From Pseudomonas sp. Irchel s3h17 (GTDB lineage: Bacteria > Pseudomonadota > Gammaproteobacteria > Pseudomonadales > Pseudomonadaceae), in assembly GCF_900187505.1 (NCBI RefSeq), contig NZ_FYDL01000006.1, positions 152,593-216,592 of the forward strand: a DNA stretch of 64,000 nucleotides. Direction: 5' to 3'. Numbering within the stretch: the stretch's first letter is position 1; every line of letters begins with the position of its first letter. The position numbers and the translations under genes were made by a program. Of the stretch, positions 29,066 to 39,453 are shown piece after piece. The notes under the pieces were generated by a model. That model was not told the DNA's origin. It did no database searches and saw only the letters and a list, made by a program, of their open reading frames with translations.

Positions 29066-29929
29066 ATGCCCGCCTTGATTGAAGCTTTTTTCGACCCCGC
29101 GTCATCGACCTTTACCTACGTCATCTATGACCACGACGGCGGGGCCTGCGCCATCGTCGATCCGGTGCTCGACTACGACCCGGCGGCCGGCCGGACTGCA
29201 ACGACCCAGGCCGACCGGGTGATCGCCTTCGTGCGCGCGCACCGGCTACAGGTGCAATGGCTGCTGGAAACCCATGCCCATGCCGATCACCTGTCCGCCG
29301 CGCCTTACCTGCGCCGCGAACTGGGTGGCAGGATCGCAATCGGCGAATCGATCAGCAAGGTTCAGGGGGTGTTCAAGCGTTTGTTCAACCTTGAGCCGGA
29401 GTTCCGTATCGACGGTTCGCAGTTCGATCACCTGTTTGCCGCGGACGAGTCATTCATGATCGGCACGCTCAAGGCCACGGCCCTGCATGTCCCCGGTCAT
29501 ACGCCAGCGGACATGGCCTACCTGGTCGACGGCGACGTGATCCTGGTGGGCGACACGTTGTTCATGCCCGACGTGGGTACCGCCCGTTGCGACTTCCCCG
29601 GCGGCAACGCCAACCAGCTATTCGCTTCGATCCACAGGCTGCTGGCCTTCCCTGCCTGCGTGCGGCTTTATGTCTGCCACGACTACCCGCCCGAGGGCCG
29701 GGAGGCACAATGCCAAACCACGGTGGGCGAGCAGCGCCAACGCAACATTCATATCCACGACGGCATCGACGAAGCCGCGTTTGTCGCCATGCGCACCCAA
29801 CGTGACGCCGGGCTGGACATGCCCAAACTCCTGCTGCCGGCGATCCAGATCAATGTGCGGGCGGGCAATCTGCCGCCCGCCGAAGACAATGGCGTGACCT
29901 ACCTGAAAATCCCGATCAACCAGTTCTGA
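29066..29929 (+). CDS. MBL-fold hydrolase, persulfide dioxygenase (ETHE1/SdoA)-like
   Basis: 287 residues from the ATG at 29066 (an in-frame GTG/ATG at 29024 adds 14 atypical residues). The metallo-beta-lactamase signature is LLETHAHADHLSAAPYL (HxHxDH), with later ligands in HVPGHTPADMAY, VGDTLFMPDVGTARCDFPGG and VCHDYPP. The DVGTARCDFPGG pattern is typical of the ETHE1/Blh group that oxidises glutathione persulfide using a single iron. The TSUP carrier is divergent next door. Confidence 0.87.
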   Translation: MPALIEAFFDPASSTFTYVIYDHDGGACAIVDPVLDYDPAAGRTATTQADRVIAFVRAHRLQVQWLLETHAHADHLSAAPYLRRELGGRIAIGESISKVQGVFKRLFNLEPEFRIDGSQFDHLFAADESFMIGTLKATALHVPGHTPADMAYLVDGDVILVGDTLFMPDVGTARCDFPGGNANQLFASIHRLLAFPACVRLYVCHDYPPEGREAQCQTTVGEQRQRNIHIHDGIDEAAFVAMRTQRDAGLDMPKLLLPAIQINVRAGNLPPAEDNGVTYLKIPINQF

Positions 29930-29959
29930 GCGTTTCTGGAAACTGCCACGAGCACCCAC

Positions 29960-30448
29960 TCAGAGGGCCAGGGTCAACCCGTTGGCCGGCAGCGGTAGCG
30001 CGGTTTTGTAGCGCACCTGCTTGAGCGCAAAACTCGAGCGGATGTTCGCCACCCCCGGGACCTTGGTCAAAAAGTCCATCATGAAGCGCTCCAGCGACTG
30101 AATGGTCGGCACCAGCACCCGGATCAGGTAGTCCGGGTCGCCGGCCATCAGATAGCACTCCATCACCTCCGGGCGGTTGGCAATCGCCGCTTCGAACTGC
30201 GCCAGGGCCTCCTCCACCTGCTTCTCCAGGCTGACGTGAATGAACACGTTGACGTGCAGCCCCAGCAAGTCGGCATCCAGCAGCGTGACCTGCTCGCGAA
30301 TCAGGCCCAATTCCTCCATCGCCTTGACCCGATTGAAACAAGGAGTCGGCGACAGATTCACCGAACGCGCGAGGTCGGCGTTGGTGATGCGCGCGTTCTC
30401 CTGAAGGCTGTTGAGAATGCCGATATCCGTACGATCCAGCTTACGCAT
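29960..30448 (-). CDS. bkdR: Lrp/AsnC family regulator BkdR
   Basis: 162 residues, about the length of P. putida BkdR. The N-terminal helix-turn-helix is [23 protein letters not shown], followed by the RAM domain ([46 protein letters not shown]). In P. putida, BkdR activates the bkd operon in response to branched-chain amino acids and represses itself. Here it is divergent from bkdA1 with a 185-base control region between them. Confidence 0.93.
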   Translation of the reverse strand: MRKLDRTDIGILNSLQENARITNADLARSVNLSPTPCFNRVKAMEELGLIREQVTLLDADLLGLHVNVFIHVSLEKQVEEALAQFEAAIANRPEVMECYLMAGDPDYLIRVLVPTIQSLERFMMDFLTKVPGVANIRSSFALKQVRYKTALPLPANGLTLAL

Positions 30449-31869
<1,421 letters not shown>

Positions 31870-31870
31870 C

Positions 31871-32929
31871 ATGAACGATCACAACAACACTATTGAGTTG
31901 GATACCGCCATGACCACCACCACCATGACCATGATCCAGGCCCTGCGCTCGGCCATGGACGTGATGCTCGAGCGCGACGACGACGTCGTGGTGTTCGGCC
32001 AGGACGTCGGTTACTTCGGCGGTGTGTTCCGTTGCACCGAAGGCTTGCAGAACAAGTACGGCACCTCGCGGGTGTTCGACGCGCCGATCTCGGAAAGCGG
32101 CATCGTCGGCGTGGCGGTGGGCATGGGTGCCTACGGCCTGCGTCCGGTGGCCGAGATCCAGTTCGCCGACTACGTCTACCCGGCGTCGGACCAGATCATC
32201 TCCGAAGCCGCGCGCCTGCGCTATCGTTCGGCGGGCGAGTTCACCGCCCCGATGACCCTGCGCATGCCGTGTGGCGGCGGTATCTACGGTGGCCAGACCC
32301 ACAGCCAGAGCATCGAAGCGATGTTCACCCAGGTCTGTGGCCTGCGCACGGTCATGCCGTCCAACCCCTACGACGCCAAGGGCCTGTTGATCGCCGCCAT
32401 CGAAAACGATGACCCGGTGATCTTCCTCGAGCCAAAACGCCTGTACAACGGCCCGTTCGACGGCCACCACGACCGCCCGGTAACGCCGTGGTCGAAACAC
32501 CCGGCCGCCCAGGTGCCGGACGGTTACTACACCGTCCCGCTGGACGTCGCCGCCATCACTCGCCCGGGCTCGGCCGTCACCGTCCTGACCTACGGCACCA
32601 CGGTGTATGTGTCACAAGTGGCCGCCGAAGAGACCGGTATCGACGCCGAAGTCATCGACCTGCGCAGCCTGTGGCCGCTGGACCTGGACACCATCGTCAA
32701 GTCAGTGAAGAAAACCGGACGCTGCGTGGTCGTCCACGAAGCCACCCGGACCTGCGGTTTTGGCGCCGAACTGGTGTCGCTGGTGCAGGAACACTGCTTC
32801 CACTACCTGGAAGCGCCGATCGAACGCGTGACCGGTTGGGACACCCCCTACCCCCACGCGCAAGAGTGGGCGTATTTCCCTGGCCCGTCCCGTGTGGGCG
32901 CGGCTTTGAAACGGGTCATGGAGGTCTGA
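31871..32929 (+). CDS. bkdA2: 2-oxoisovalerate dehydrogenase E1 beta subunit
   Basis: 352 residues. The start at 31871 agrees with P. putida BkdA2, which begins MNDHNN. Conserved pieces are VFGQDVGYFGGVFRCTEGL, APISESGIVGVAVGMGAYG, MPCGGGIYGGQTHSQS and HEATRTCGFGAEL. The beta subunit contributes the Glu that activates thiamine diphosphate and the dimer interface. Its stop abuts the bkdB start codon. Confidence 0.95.
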   Translation: MNDHNNTIELDTAMTTTTMTMIQALRSAMDVMLERDDDVVVFGQDVGYFGGVFRCTEGLQNKYGTSRVFDAPISESGIVGVAVGMGAYGLRPVAEIQFADYVYPASDQIISEAARLRYRSAGEFTAPMTLRMPCGGGIYGGQTHSQSIEAMFTQVCGLRTVMPSNPYDAKGLLIAAIENDDPVIFLEPKRLYNGPFDGHHDRPVTPWSKHPAAQVPDGYYTVPLDVAAITRPGSAVTVLTYGTTVYVSQVAAEETGIDAEVIDLRSLWPLDLDTIVKSVKKTGRCVVVHEATRTCGFGAELVSLVQEHCFHYLEAPIERVTGWDTPYPHAQEWAYFPGPSRVGAALKRVMEV

Positions 32930-34213
32930 ATGGGCACGCACGTTATTAAAATGCCGGACATTGGCGAAGGCATTGCAGAAGTTGAACTGTCGGCGTGGCA
33001 CGTCAAGGTTGGCGACATGGTGGTCGAAGACCAGCTACTGGCCGATGTGATGACCGACAAGGCGATGGTCGACATCCCGTCGCCGGTACACGGCAAGGTG
33101 ATCTCCCTGGGCGGTGTGCCCGGCGAAGTCATGGCCGTTGGCAGCATCTTGATCAGCATTGAAGTCGAAGGCGCGGGTAACTACAAAGAGTCCGCGCAGC
33201 CGGCCGCCGCTACCGAAGTCCAGGCCGAGGCGCCGAAAGCCGCGCCCGCGCCGGCCCCCAAGGTCGAGACCGTGGCCGCCAGCAAACCGGCACCTGCCTG
33301 CCGCCCAGCGCTCCAGGCACCCGTAGCTCGCGAAGCCGACGAACGTCCGCTGGCATCGCCGGCCGTGCGCAAGCACGCACTGGACGCTGGCATTCAATTG
33401 CGCCTGGTTCAGGGCACCGGTCCCGCCGGGCGAATTCTGCACGAGGACCTTGAGGCCTACCTGACGCAGGGTCCTTCGGTAACACCCGCTGCGGGCGCGG
33501 CCTACAGCGAACGCCATGACGAAGAGCAGATCCCGGTCATCGGCATGCGCCGCAAGATCGCCCAGCGCATGCAGGACGCCACCCAGCGCGCCGCGCATTT
33601 CAGTTATGTCGAGGAAATCGACGTCACCGCGGTGGAAGAGCTGCGTGCGCACCTGAATGAAAAACACGGGGCCACCCGCGGCAAGCTGACCTTGCTGCCG
33701 TTCCTGGTGCGCGCCATGGTCGTTGCCCTGCGCGACTTCCCGCAGATCAACGCCCGTTACGACGACGAAGCCCAGGTCATCACCCGCCTCGGCGCCGTGC
33801 ATGTGGGCATCGCCACTCAAGCCGACATCGGTTTGATGGTGCCCGTGGTGCGGCACGCCGAAGCGCGCAACCTGTGGGACAACGCCACGGAAATCGCCCG
33901 CCTGGCCACCGCCGCACGCACTGGCAAGGCCGGCCGTGACGAGTTGTCCGGCTCGACCATCACCCTGACCAGCCTGGGTGCCCTGGGCGGCATCGTCAGC
34001 ACCCCGGTGCTGAACCTGCCGGAAGTGGCCATCGTCGGTGTCAACAAAATCGTTGAACGTCCGATGGTGATCAAGGGCCAGGTGGTGATCCGCAAGATGA
34101 TGAACCTCTCCAGCTCCTTCGATCACCGGGTGGTCGACGGCATGGACGCGGCGCTCTTCATCCAGGCCATTCGCGCTCTGCTCGAACAACCCGCCACCCT
34201 GTTTTTGGAGTAA
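32930..34213 (+). CDS. bkdB: Branched-chain keto-acid dehydrogenase E2 (lipoamide acyltransferase)
   Basis: 427 residues: one lipoyl domain (lipoyl lysine K44 in VMTDKAMVDIPSP), an Ala/Pro-rich linker (about 90-135), a peripheral subunit-binding domain (ASPAVRKHALDAGIQL...GTGPAGRILHEDL), and a catalytic acyltransferase domain ending with the active-site pattern SSFDHRVVDGMDAA. It forms the core of the complex and transfers the branched acyl group to CoA. Confidence 0.95.
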   Translation: MGTHVIKMPDIGEGIAEVELSAWHVKVGDMVVEDQLLADVMTDKAMVDIPSPVHGKVISLGGVPGEVMAVGSILISIEVEGAGNYKESAQPAAATEVQAEAPKAAPAPAPKVETVAASKPAPACRPALQAPVAREADERPLASPAVRKHALDAGIQLRLVQGTGPAGRILHEDLEAYLTQGPSVTPAAGAAYSERHDEEQIPVIGMRRKIAQRMQDATQRAAHFSYVEEIDVTAVEELRAHLNEKHGATRGKLTLLPFLVRAMVVALRDFPQINARYDDEAQVITRLGAVHVGIATQADIGLMVPVVRHAEARNLWDNATEIARLATAARTGKAGRDELSGSTITLTSLGALGGIVSTPVLNLPEVAIVGVNKIVERPMVIKGQVVIRKMMNLSSSFDHRVVDGMDAALFIQAIRALLEQPATLFLE

Positions 34214-34216
34214 GAC

Positions 34217-35602
34217 ATGCAACACACTCTGAACACCACGTTGCTGATCATCGGCGGCGGTCCTGGCGGTTATGTGACGGCGATCCGCGCCGGCCAGTTG
34301 GGTATCTCGACCATTCTGGTCGAAGGCCAATCGTTGGGCGGCACCTGCCTGAATATCGGCTGCATTCCCTCCAAGGCGCTGATCCATGTCGCCGAGCAGT
34401 TCCACCAGACCCGGCACCACAGCCAGGATTCGGCCCTGGGGATCAATGTCTCGGCACCGACCCTGGACATCGGCAAGAGCGTCGAGTGGAAGGACGGCAT
34501 CGTCGATCGCCTGACCACCGGCGTCGCGGCCCTGCTGAAAAAGAACAAGGTCCAGGTGATTCAAGGCTGGGCCAAGGTCATCGACGGCAAAACCGTGGAC
34601 GTCGGCGACACCCGCATCCAGTGCGAGCACCTGGTGCTCGCCACCGGTTCGACCAGCGTCAACCTGCCGATGCTGCCAATCGGCGGAGCAGTCATCTCCT
34701 CCACCGAAGCGCTGGCGCCGAACAGCGTGCCCAAGCGCCTGATCGTGGTCGGCGGCGGCTATATCGGCCTGGAACTGGGGATTGCCTACCGCAAGCTCGG
34801 TGCCGAGGTCAGCGTGGTCGAGGCGCAGGAGCGGATTCTGCCGGCCTACGATGGCGAACTGACGCAGCCGGTACACGAAGCGCTCAAGCAACTGGGCGTG
34901 AAGCTGTACCTCAAGCACAGCGTTCAAGGCTTCGACGCGGCCACCCACACCTTGCAGGTGCGCGACCCGAATGGCGACACCCTGACCCTGGAAACCGATC
35001 GGGTGCTGGTGGCCGTTGGTCGTAAACCCAATACCCTGGGCTGGAACCTGGAAGCGCTGAACCTGGACATGAACGGATCGGCCATCAAGATCGATAACCG
35101 CTGCCAGACCAGCATGCGCAACGTCTACGCCATCGGCGACCTGAGCGGCGAACCGATGCTGGCGCACCGTGCCATGGCGCAAGGTGAAATGGTTGCCGAG
35201 CTGATCTCGGGCAAACAGCGCGAATTCAACCCTGCCGCCATCGCCGCCGTGTGCTTTACCGACCCGGAACTGGTGGTGGTCGGCAAGACCCCGGACGAAG
35301 CCAAGGCCACGGGCCTGGACTGCATCGTGGCGAACTTCCCGTTCGCGGCCAACGGCCGGGCGATGACCCTGGAATCGAAAAGCGGCTTCGTGCGGGTGGT
35401 GGCGCGACGTGACAATCATCTGATTGTTGGCTGGCAAGCCGTGGGCGTCGGCGTGTCCGAGCTGTCCACCGCGTTCGGCCAGTCCCTGGAAATGGGCGCA
35501 CGCCTGGAAGACATCGCCGGCACCATCCACGCGCATCCGACCCTCGGCGAGGCGGTCCAAGAGGCAGCATTGCGTGCCTTGGGGCATGCGCTGCACCTGT
35601 GA
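34217..35602 (+). CDS. lpdV: Dihydrolipoamide dehydrogenase LpdV (E3 of the bkd complex)
   Basis: 461 residues. FAD-binding [17 protein letters not shown], the redox disulfide in [13 protein letters not shown], an NAD-binding [10 protein letters not shown] and the C-terminal catalytic His-Glu in [13 protein letters not shown]. It reoxidises the dihydrolipoyl group of BkdB with NAD+. It is the last gene of bkdA1A2B-lpdV; a BIME follows. Confidence 0.95.
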   Translation: MQHTLNTTLLIIGGGPGGYVTAIRAGQLGISTILVEGQSLGGTCLNIGCIPSKALIHVAEQFHQTRHHSQDSALGINVSAPTLDIGKSVEWKDGIVDRLTTGVAALLKKNKVQVIQGWAKVIDGKTVDVGDTRIQCEHLVLATGSTSVNLPMLPIGGAVISSTEALAPNSVPKRLIVVGGGYIGLELGIAYRKLGAEVSVVEAQERILPAYDGELTQPVHEALKQLGVKLYLKHSVQGFDAATHTLQVRDPNGDTLTLETDRVLVAVGRKPNTLGWNLEALNLDMNGSAIKIDNRCQTSMRNVYAIGDLSGEPMLAHRAMAQGEMVAELISGKQREFNPAAIAAVCFTDPELVVVGKTPDEAKATGLDCIVANFPFAANGRAMTLESKSGFVRVVARRDNHLIVGWQAVGVGVSELSTAFGQSLEMGARLEDIAGTIHAHPTLGEAVQEAALRALGHALHL

Positions 35603-35614
35603 CCGAATAACCCC

Positions 35615-35746
35615 TGTGGCGAGGGAGCTTGCTCCCGCTGGGCTGCGTAGCGGCCCCAAACCGGTCTCCACAATATGCCTGATGCACCGGGGAGCCAGAT
35701 TTTACGGGTGCTTCGCACCCGAGCGGGAGCAAGCTCCCTCGCCACA
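35615..35746. repeat. BIME after lpdV: two inverted REPs around a small hairpin
   Basis: TGTGGCGAGGGAGCTTGCTC (from 35615) is the reverse complement of the arm ending at 35746 (25 bp each side). Between them a CGGGTGC-TTC-GCACCCG type hairpin lies at 35705-35721. It occupies most of the 308-base gap between lpdV and ilvE and may terminate or stabilise the bkd mRNA. Nothing else was seen in this gap except the ilvE leader. Confidence 0.88.
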
Positions 35747-35910
35747 AAGGGGTAAAAAACAGAGGGATCGGCAAGCAAGCTACAACTTTTGCCAATCCCT
35801 CCATCGTCCGGGCTGCGAAACCACCCCGGAATGAAGTATTGTTGTGCCCATCCAGTAAAACGCCAGAAGCCTTGAACCGTTCAGGCGATTGTTAAGTGAT
35901 AGAGGGTGTC

Positions 35911-36930
35911 ATGGGTAACGAGAGCATCAATTGGGACAAGCTGGGCTTTGACTACATCAAGACAGACAAGCGTTATCTGTCGCACTGGCGTAATGGCGAG
36001 TGGGACGCAGGCACCCTGACCGAAGATAACGTGCTGCACATCAGCGAAGGCTCGACCGCCCTGCACTACGGTCAGCAATGCTTCGAAGGCCTGAAGGCCT
36101 ATCGCTGCAAGGACGGCTCGATCAACCTGTTCCGCCCGGACCAGAATGCCCTGCGCATGCAGCGCAGCTGCGCCCGCCTGCTGATGCCACAGGTGGACAT
36201 CGAGCAGTTCGTCGAGGCCTGCAAGGCCGTGGTCCGCGCCAACGAGCGCTTCATTCCACCGTACGGCACCGGCGGCGCGCTGTACCTGCGTCCGTTCGTG
36301 ATCGGCGTGGGTGACAACATCGGCGTGCGCACCGCCCCGGAGTTCATCTTCTCGATCTTCTGCATCCCGGTCGGCGCCTACTTCAAGGGTGGCCTGACCC
36401 CGCATAACTTCCTGATCTCCAGCTATGACCGTGCTGCCCCACAGGGCACCGGCGCGGCCAAGGTCGGTGGCAACTACGCCGCCAGCCTGATGCCTGGCTC
36501 CCAGGCCAAGAAGGCGCATTACGCCGACTGCATCTACCTGGACCCGATGACTCACTCGAAAATCGAAGAAGTCGGCTCGGCCAACTTCTTTGGCATCACC
36601 CACGACGACACGTTCGTCACGCCGAAATCCCCTTCGGTACTGCCGGGTATCACCCGTCTGTCGCTGATCGAACTGGCCAAGACCCGCCTGGGCCTGGACG
36701 TGGTCGAAGGCGACGTGTTCATCGACAAGCTGTCGGACTTCAAGGAAGCCGGTGCCTGCGGTACCGCTGCCGTGATCACGCCGATCGGTGGGATCAGCTA
36801 CAACGACCACCTGCACGTGTTCCACAGCGAAACCGAAGTCGGCCCGATCACCCAGAAGCTCTACAAAGAGCTGACCGGCGTGCAAACCGGCGACATCGAA
36901 GCGCCAGCGGGCTGGATCGTCAAGGTCTGA
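35911..36930 (+). CDS. ilvE: Branched-chain amino acid aminotransferase (IlvE, class IV)
   Basis: 339 residues from the ATG at 35911, preceded by AGAGGG; the GTG at 35896 is less likely. Features of the group II enzyme are TALHYGQQCFEGLKAY, KVGGNYAASLMPG, the PLP-lysine region GSQAKKAHYADCIYLD, EEVGSANFF and GACGTAAVITPIG. It interconverts Val, Leu and Ile with their 2-oxo acids, so it supplies the substrates of the bkd complex encoded just upstream, although the enzyme also serves biosynthesis. Confidence 0.94.
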   Translation: MGNESINWDKLGFDYIKTDKRYLSHWRNGEWDAGTLTEDNVLHISEGSTALHYGQQCFEGLKAYRCKDGSINLFRPDQNALRMQRSCARLLMPQVDIEQFVEACKAVVRANERFIPPYGTGGALYLRPFVIGVGDNIGVRTAPEFIFSIFCIPVGAYFKGGLTPHNFLISSYDRAAPQGTGAAKVGGNYAASLMPGSQAKKAHYADCIYLDPMTHSKIEEVGSANFFGITHDDTFVTPKSPSVLPGITRLSLIELAKTRLGLDVVEGDVFIDKLSDFKEAGACGTAAVITPIGGISYNDHLHVFHSETEVGPITQKLYKELTGVQTGDIEAPAGWIVKV

Positions 36931-36950
36931 TCAACGCCCCCGGGTACTGA

Positions 36951-36989
36951 AAAACCCACCCTTCGCGAAAGCGTCGGGTGGTTTTTTTT
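36951..36989 (+). terminator. Intrinsic terminator after ilvE
   Basis: CCACCC (36956-36961) pairs with GGGTGG (36976-36981) around an inner CGC-gaaa-GCG stem, followed by eight T residues. Confidence 0.88.
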
Positions 36990-37001
36990 ATGCAGCTGCG
37001 C

Positions 37002-37889
37002 CTACAGTGCCATGCCGCCCTGGGCGAGCAGCCAGTCCACAAAGACCCGCGTGCGCGCGCTGGCGTGCGGCGCAACCCCGTAGTAGTAACGCGGCAACGG
37101 CATGCGCAGCCCGGGCAGCGGGCAGACCAGGCGTCCGCTCGACAGGTGGGTGCCCAGCAGGGAGGTCGGGCACAAGGCAATGCCCTGCCCCGCCACGACG
37201 GCGTCAAGCACCAGGTGCATGTGATCGAACTGCCGGGTCAACTGGGTGGCTGCCGGTGGCTGACCACCATGCAGGGCCCAATGGTGCCAGTCTTCGCGGC
37301 GCGCCTTGGCGATCAGCAGCGTGTGCCGACCCAAGGCGTCGAGGTCATCCAGCGCCAGGCGCGCCAGCAGCGAGGGCGCGGCAACCAGCACCAACTCATC
37401 GGCAAACAGGCTGTGCGCCTCGATACTCGGCGCCCAGTCATCACGACCGCGACGAATGACAATGTCGAACCCGTCGCGCGCAGGATCGGGGGCCTGGGTC
37501 TGGGTCATGACCTGCGGCGTGATCTGCGGGTGTTGCGCGGTGAAATCCGCAAGCCGGGGTGCCAGCCACAGCATGGCGAAGGACGGACGGACGTTGATCG
37601 TCACCGTCGGCTGCGCGGCTTGCTGTTTCAGCGCGGCGGCGGCCTCGGCGATCTGCGCCAGCCCGGCGCTGACCTGCTCATAGAAGCGCTGGCCGGCCGG
37701 GGTCAGCAGCGATTGGCGGATACGCCGCTCGAACAGCAGCACACCCAGGTGCTCTTCAAGCCGCTTGATGTGCCGGCTGACAGCGCTGTGGCTGACGTGC
37801 AGTTCCTCGGCCGCCAGGCTGAAACTCTGGTGGCGAGCCGCAACGGCAAAGGCACGGACAGCGTTCAGGGGAGGGAGTGAATTTATCAT
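37002..37889 (-). CDS. LysR family transcriptional regulator
   Basis: 295 residues from the ATG at 37889 (INSLPPLNAVRAFAVAARH). Helix-turn-helix FSLAAEELHVSHSAVSRHIKRLEEHLGVLLFERR is of the GcvA-like type (two-domain regulators of small-molecule metabolism). The C-terminal effector domain is complete. It faces away from the LysE carrier gene, 105 bases between starts, and probably controls it. Confidence 0.9.
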   Translation of the reverse strand: MINSLPPLNAVRAFAVAARHQSFSLAAEELHVSHSAVSRHIKRLEEHLGVLLFERRIRQSLLTPAGQRFYEQVSAGLAQIAEAAAALKQQAAQPTVTINVRPSFAMLWLAPRLADFTAQHPQITPQVMTQTQAPDPARDGFDIVIRRGRDDWAPSIEAHSLFADELVLVAAPSLLARLALDDLDALGRHTLLIAKARREDWHHWALHGGQPPAATQLTRQFDHMHLVLDAVVAGQGIALCPTSLLGTHLSSGRLVCPLPGLRMPLPRYYYGVAPHASARTRVFVDWLLAQGGMAL

Positions 37890-37994
37890 GGGTCTAATTT
37901 TGTCACATATGCGCTGCATTTAAAGCGTTTGTCACGCCCTCGTCACCACGCCAATCTGCCGACACACAGCCAGCGCCCCCTGACGGAGCAAGAC

Positions 37995-38603
37995 ATGAAC
38001 AGCTACGGACTCTTTTTACTTTTCGCCACCCTGACCATTCTGAGCCCCGGCCCTGGTGTGATCCTGACGCTGTCCAACGCCCTGCGCCACGGCTGGGCCG
38101 GCGCACTGCCCGGGATCCTGGGGATCGCCTCGGGGGCGTTTGTGGTCGCCGCCATCAGTGCCACCAGCGTCGGCCTGATACTCGCCACCTCGGCGCACGC
38201 CTTTACCGCATTGAAGTACGCAGGCGCCGCCTACCTGCTGTACCTGGGCTACAAAAGCTGGCGCTCGGACCGTTTCAGCGCACTGCTGGACACACCCGCC
38301 GCCAGCCCTGGCTATCGCTTCGTCGAAGCGGCTTCGATCCAGTTGTTGAACCCCAAGGCGGTGTTCTTCTTCCTGGCGGTGTTCCCGCAGTTCATCGACA
38401 CCTCGGCGCACTTCTACGCCCAGTTTTTCAAGCTGGTCAGCTCCTACGCTGTGCTGGTGATCCTGGTCCATGGCAGCTATGCGCTGCTCGCCAATGCCGC
38501 CAAGGGCTGGTTGTCGAGCCCGAAGGGTTCCTGGCTGGCGGCAAAAGTCTCGGGCGTGACCTTTGCCGGCTTCGGCGTGCTGATGGCCACGGCCAGCCGT
38601 TAA
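37995..38603 (+). CDS. LysE/RhtB family amino acid exporter
   Basis: 202 residues from the ATG at 37995, preceded by CGGAGC. Family features are the N-terminal LTILSPGPGVILTLSNALRHG and GILGIASGAFVVAA, and six hydrophobic helices with LLNPKAVFFFLAVFPQF in the middle. It exports an amino acid or related metabolite; the substrate is unknown. Its stop overlaps the convergent ArsR-type gene by 4 bases. Confidence 0.9.
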   Translation: MNSYGLFLLFATLTILSPGPGVILTLSNALRHGWAGALPGILGIASGAFVVAAISATSVGLILATSAHAFTALKYAGAAYLLYLGYKSWRSDRFSALLDTPAASPGYRFVEAASIQLLNPKAVFFFLAVFPQFIDTSAHFYAQFFKLVSSYAVLVILVHGSYALLANAAKGWLSSPKGSWLAAKVSGVTFAGFGVLMATASR

Positions 38604-39373
38604 GGCACAGGACTGGCGATCGTTTGGCAGCGGGTGTGGCGGGTCGTGTGGGGGGCTGTCGGTAACTGGACCGGCAGCTCGATTGCAAACCGACGGCTGA
38701 TTTCCTTACGCCCCGTCGCCGTCAACGCCAGCGCCCGGCTGTCCAGGTCCTGAGTGAGCCATTTGCGCTTGATCGCGATCGTCAGCAAGGCCGCCCCCAA
38801 TGCGCCGCCCAGATGAGGGCGGCGCATGCTCCAGTCCAGGCACGGACAGGCAAAACGCCGGCGCAATGTGCTCAAGTCCTTGACCTCGATCCCCAGCCCT
38901 TCGAACAACGCCTCGCCACTGTCGCTCAACCGATACGCCTGCTGATCGGTCACCAACAACCACCCGGCCTCGAGCATCCGGTCGTGCAGCAAGACCGCCA
39001 GCGTGCCCGCCATATGGTCGTAGCAGGTCCGGGCGAATTGCAGGCGATCCGGGGTGCGCGGGCTGAAGGTTGGCGCAGCGTCCTGGCCGATTACCATCAG
39101 CGCTTCCAGTGCCTGGGCGACGCGCTGGTCCGCAAGACTGTAGTAACGATGACGACCCTGGACGTGCAGGCGCACCAACGCCAGTTCCTTGAGCCTGGCC
39201 AGGTGGGCGCTGGCCGTGGACGCGCTGACCTGGGCAATGCTCGCCAGCTCGGTGCTGGTGCGGGCGTGGCCATCCATCAACGAGCACAGGATTTTTGTCC
39301 TGGCAGGCTCGGCAATCGCGGCGGCGACCTGCGAGACGCCGACGTCGTGTTGCTCTGTGTTCGATACGCACAT
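38600..39373 (-). CDS. ArsR-type winged-helix regulator with C-terminal domain
   Basis: 257 residues from the ATG at 39373. The N-terminal winged helix reads IAEPARTKILCSLMDGHARTSTELASIAQVSASTASAHL, typical of ArsR/SmtB proteins. A second domain of about 150 residues ends with FACPCLDWSMRRPHLGGALGAAL, a pattern seen in the larger ArsR-like regulators beside transport or catabolic genes. It lacks the classical metal-binding CxC site in the DNA-binding helix. It faces the P450 gene (81 bases between starts) and could control it. Confidence 0.87.
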   Translation of the reverse strand: MCVSNTEQHDVGVSQVAAAIAEPARTKILCSLMDGHARTSTELASIAQVSASTASAHLARLKELALVRLHVQGRHRYYSLADQRVAQALEALMVIGQDAAPTFSPRTPDRLQFARTCYDHMAGTLAVLLHDRMLEAGWLLVTDQQAYRLSDSGEALFEGLGIEVKDLSTLRRRFACPCLDWSMRRPHLGGALGAALLTIAIKRKWLTQDLDSRALALTATGRKEISRRFAIELPVQLPTAPHTTRHTRCQTIASPVP

Positions 39374-39453
39374 ATTTCGCTCCCGGACGAATCGTCGCCC
39401 TGTCGAACCGCAGAGAATAGCAACACTTTCCACGACGAATAAGGCAGCACTGC

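Noticed and set aside
33035..35671. 878-codon antisense frame over bkdB and lpdV
   Set aside because: Same GC artefact; the sense strand has complete lipoyl, acyltransferase and FAD/NAD motifs.
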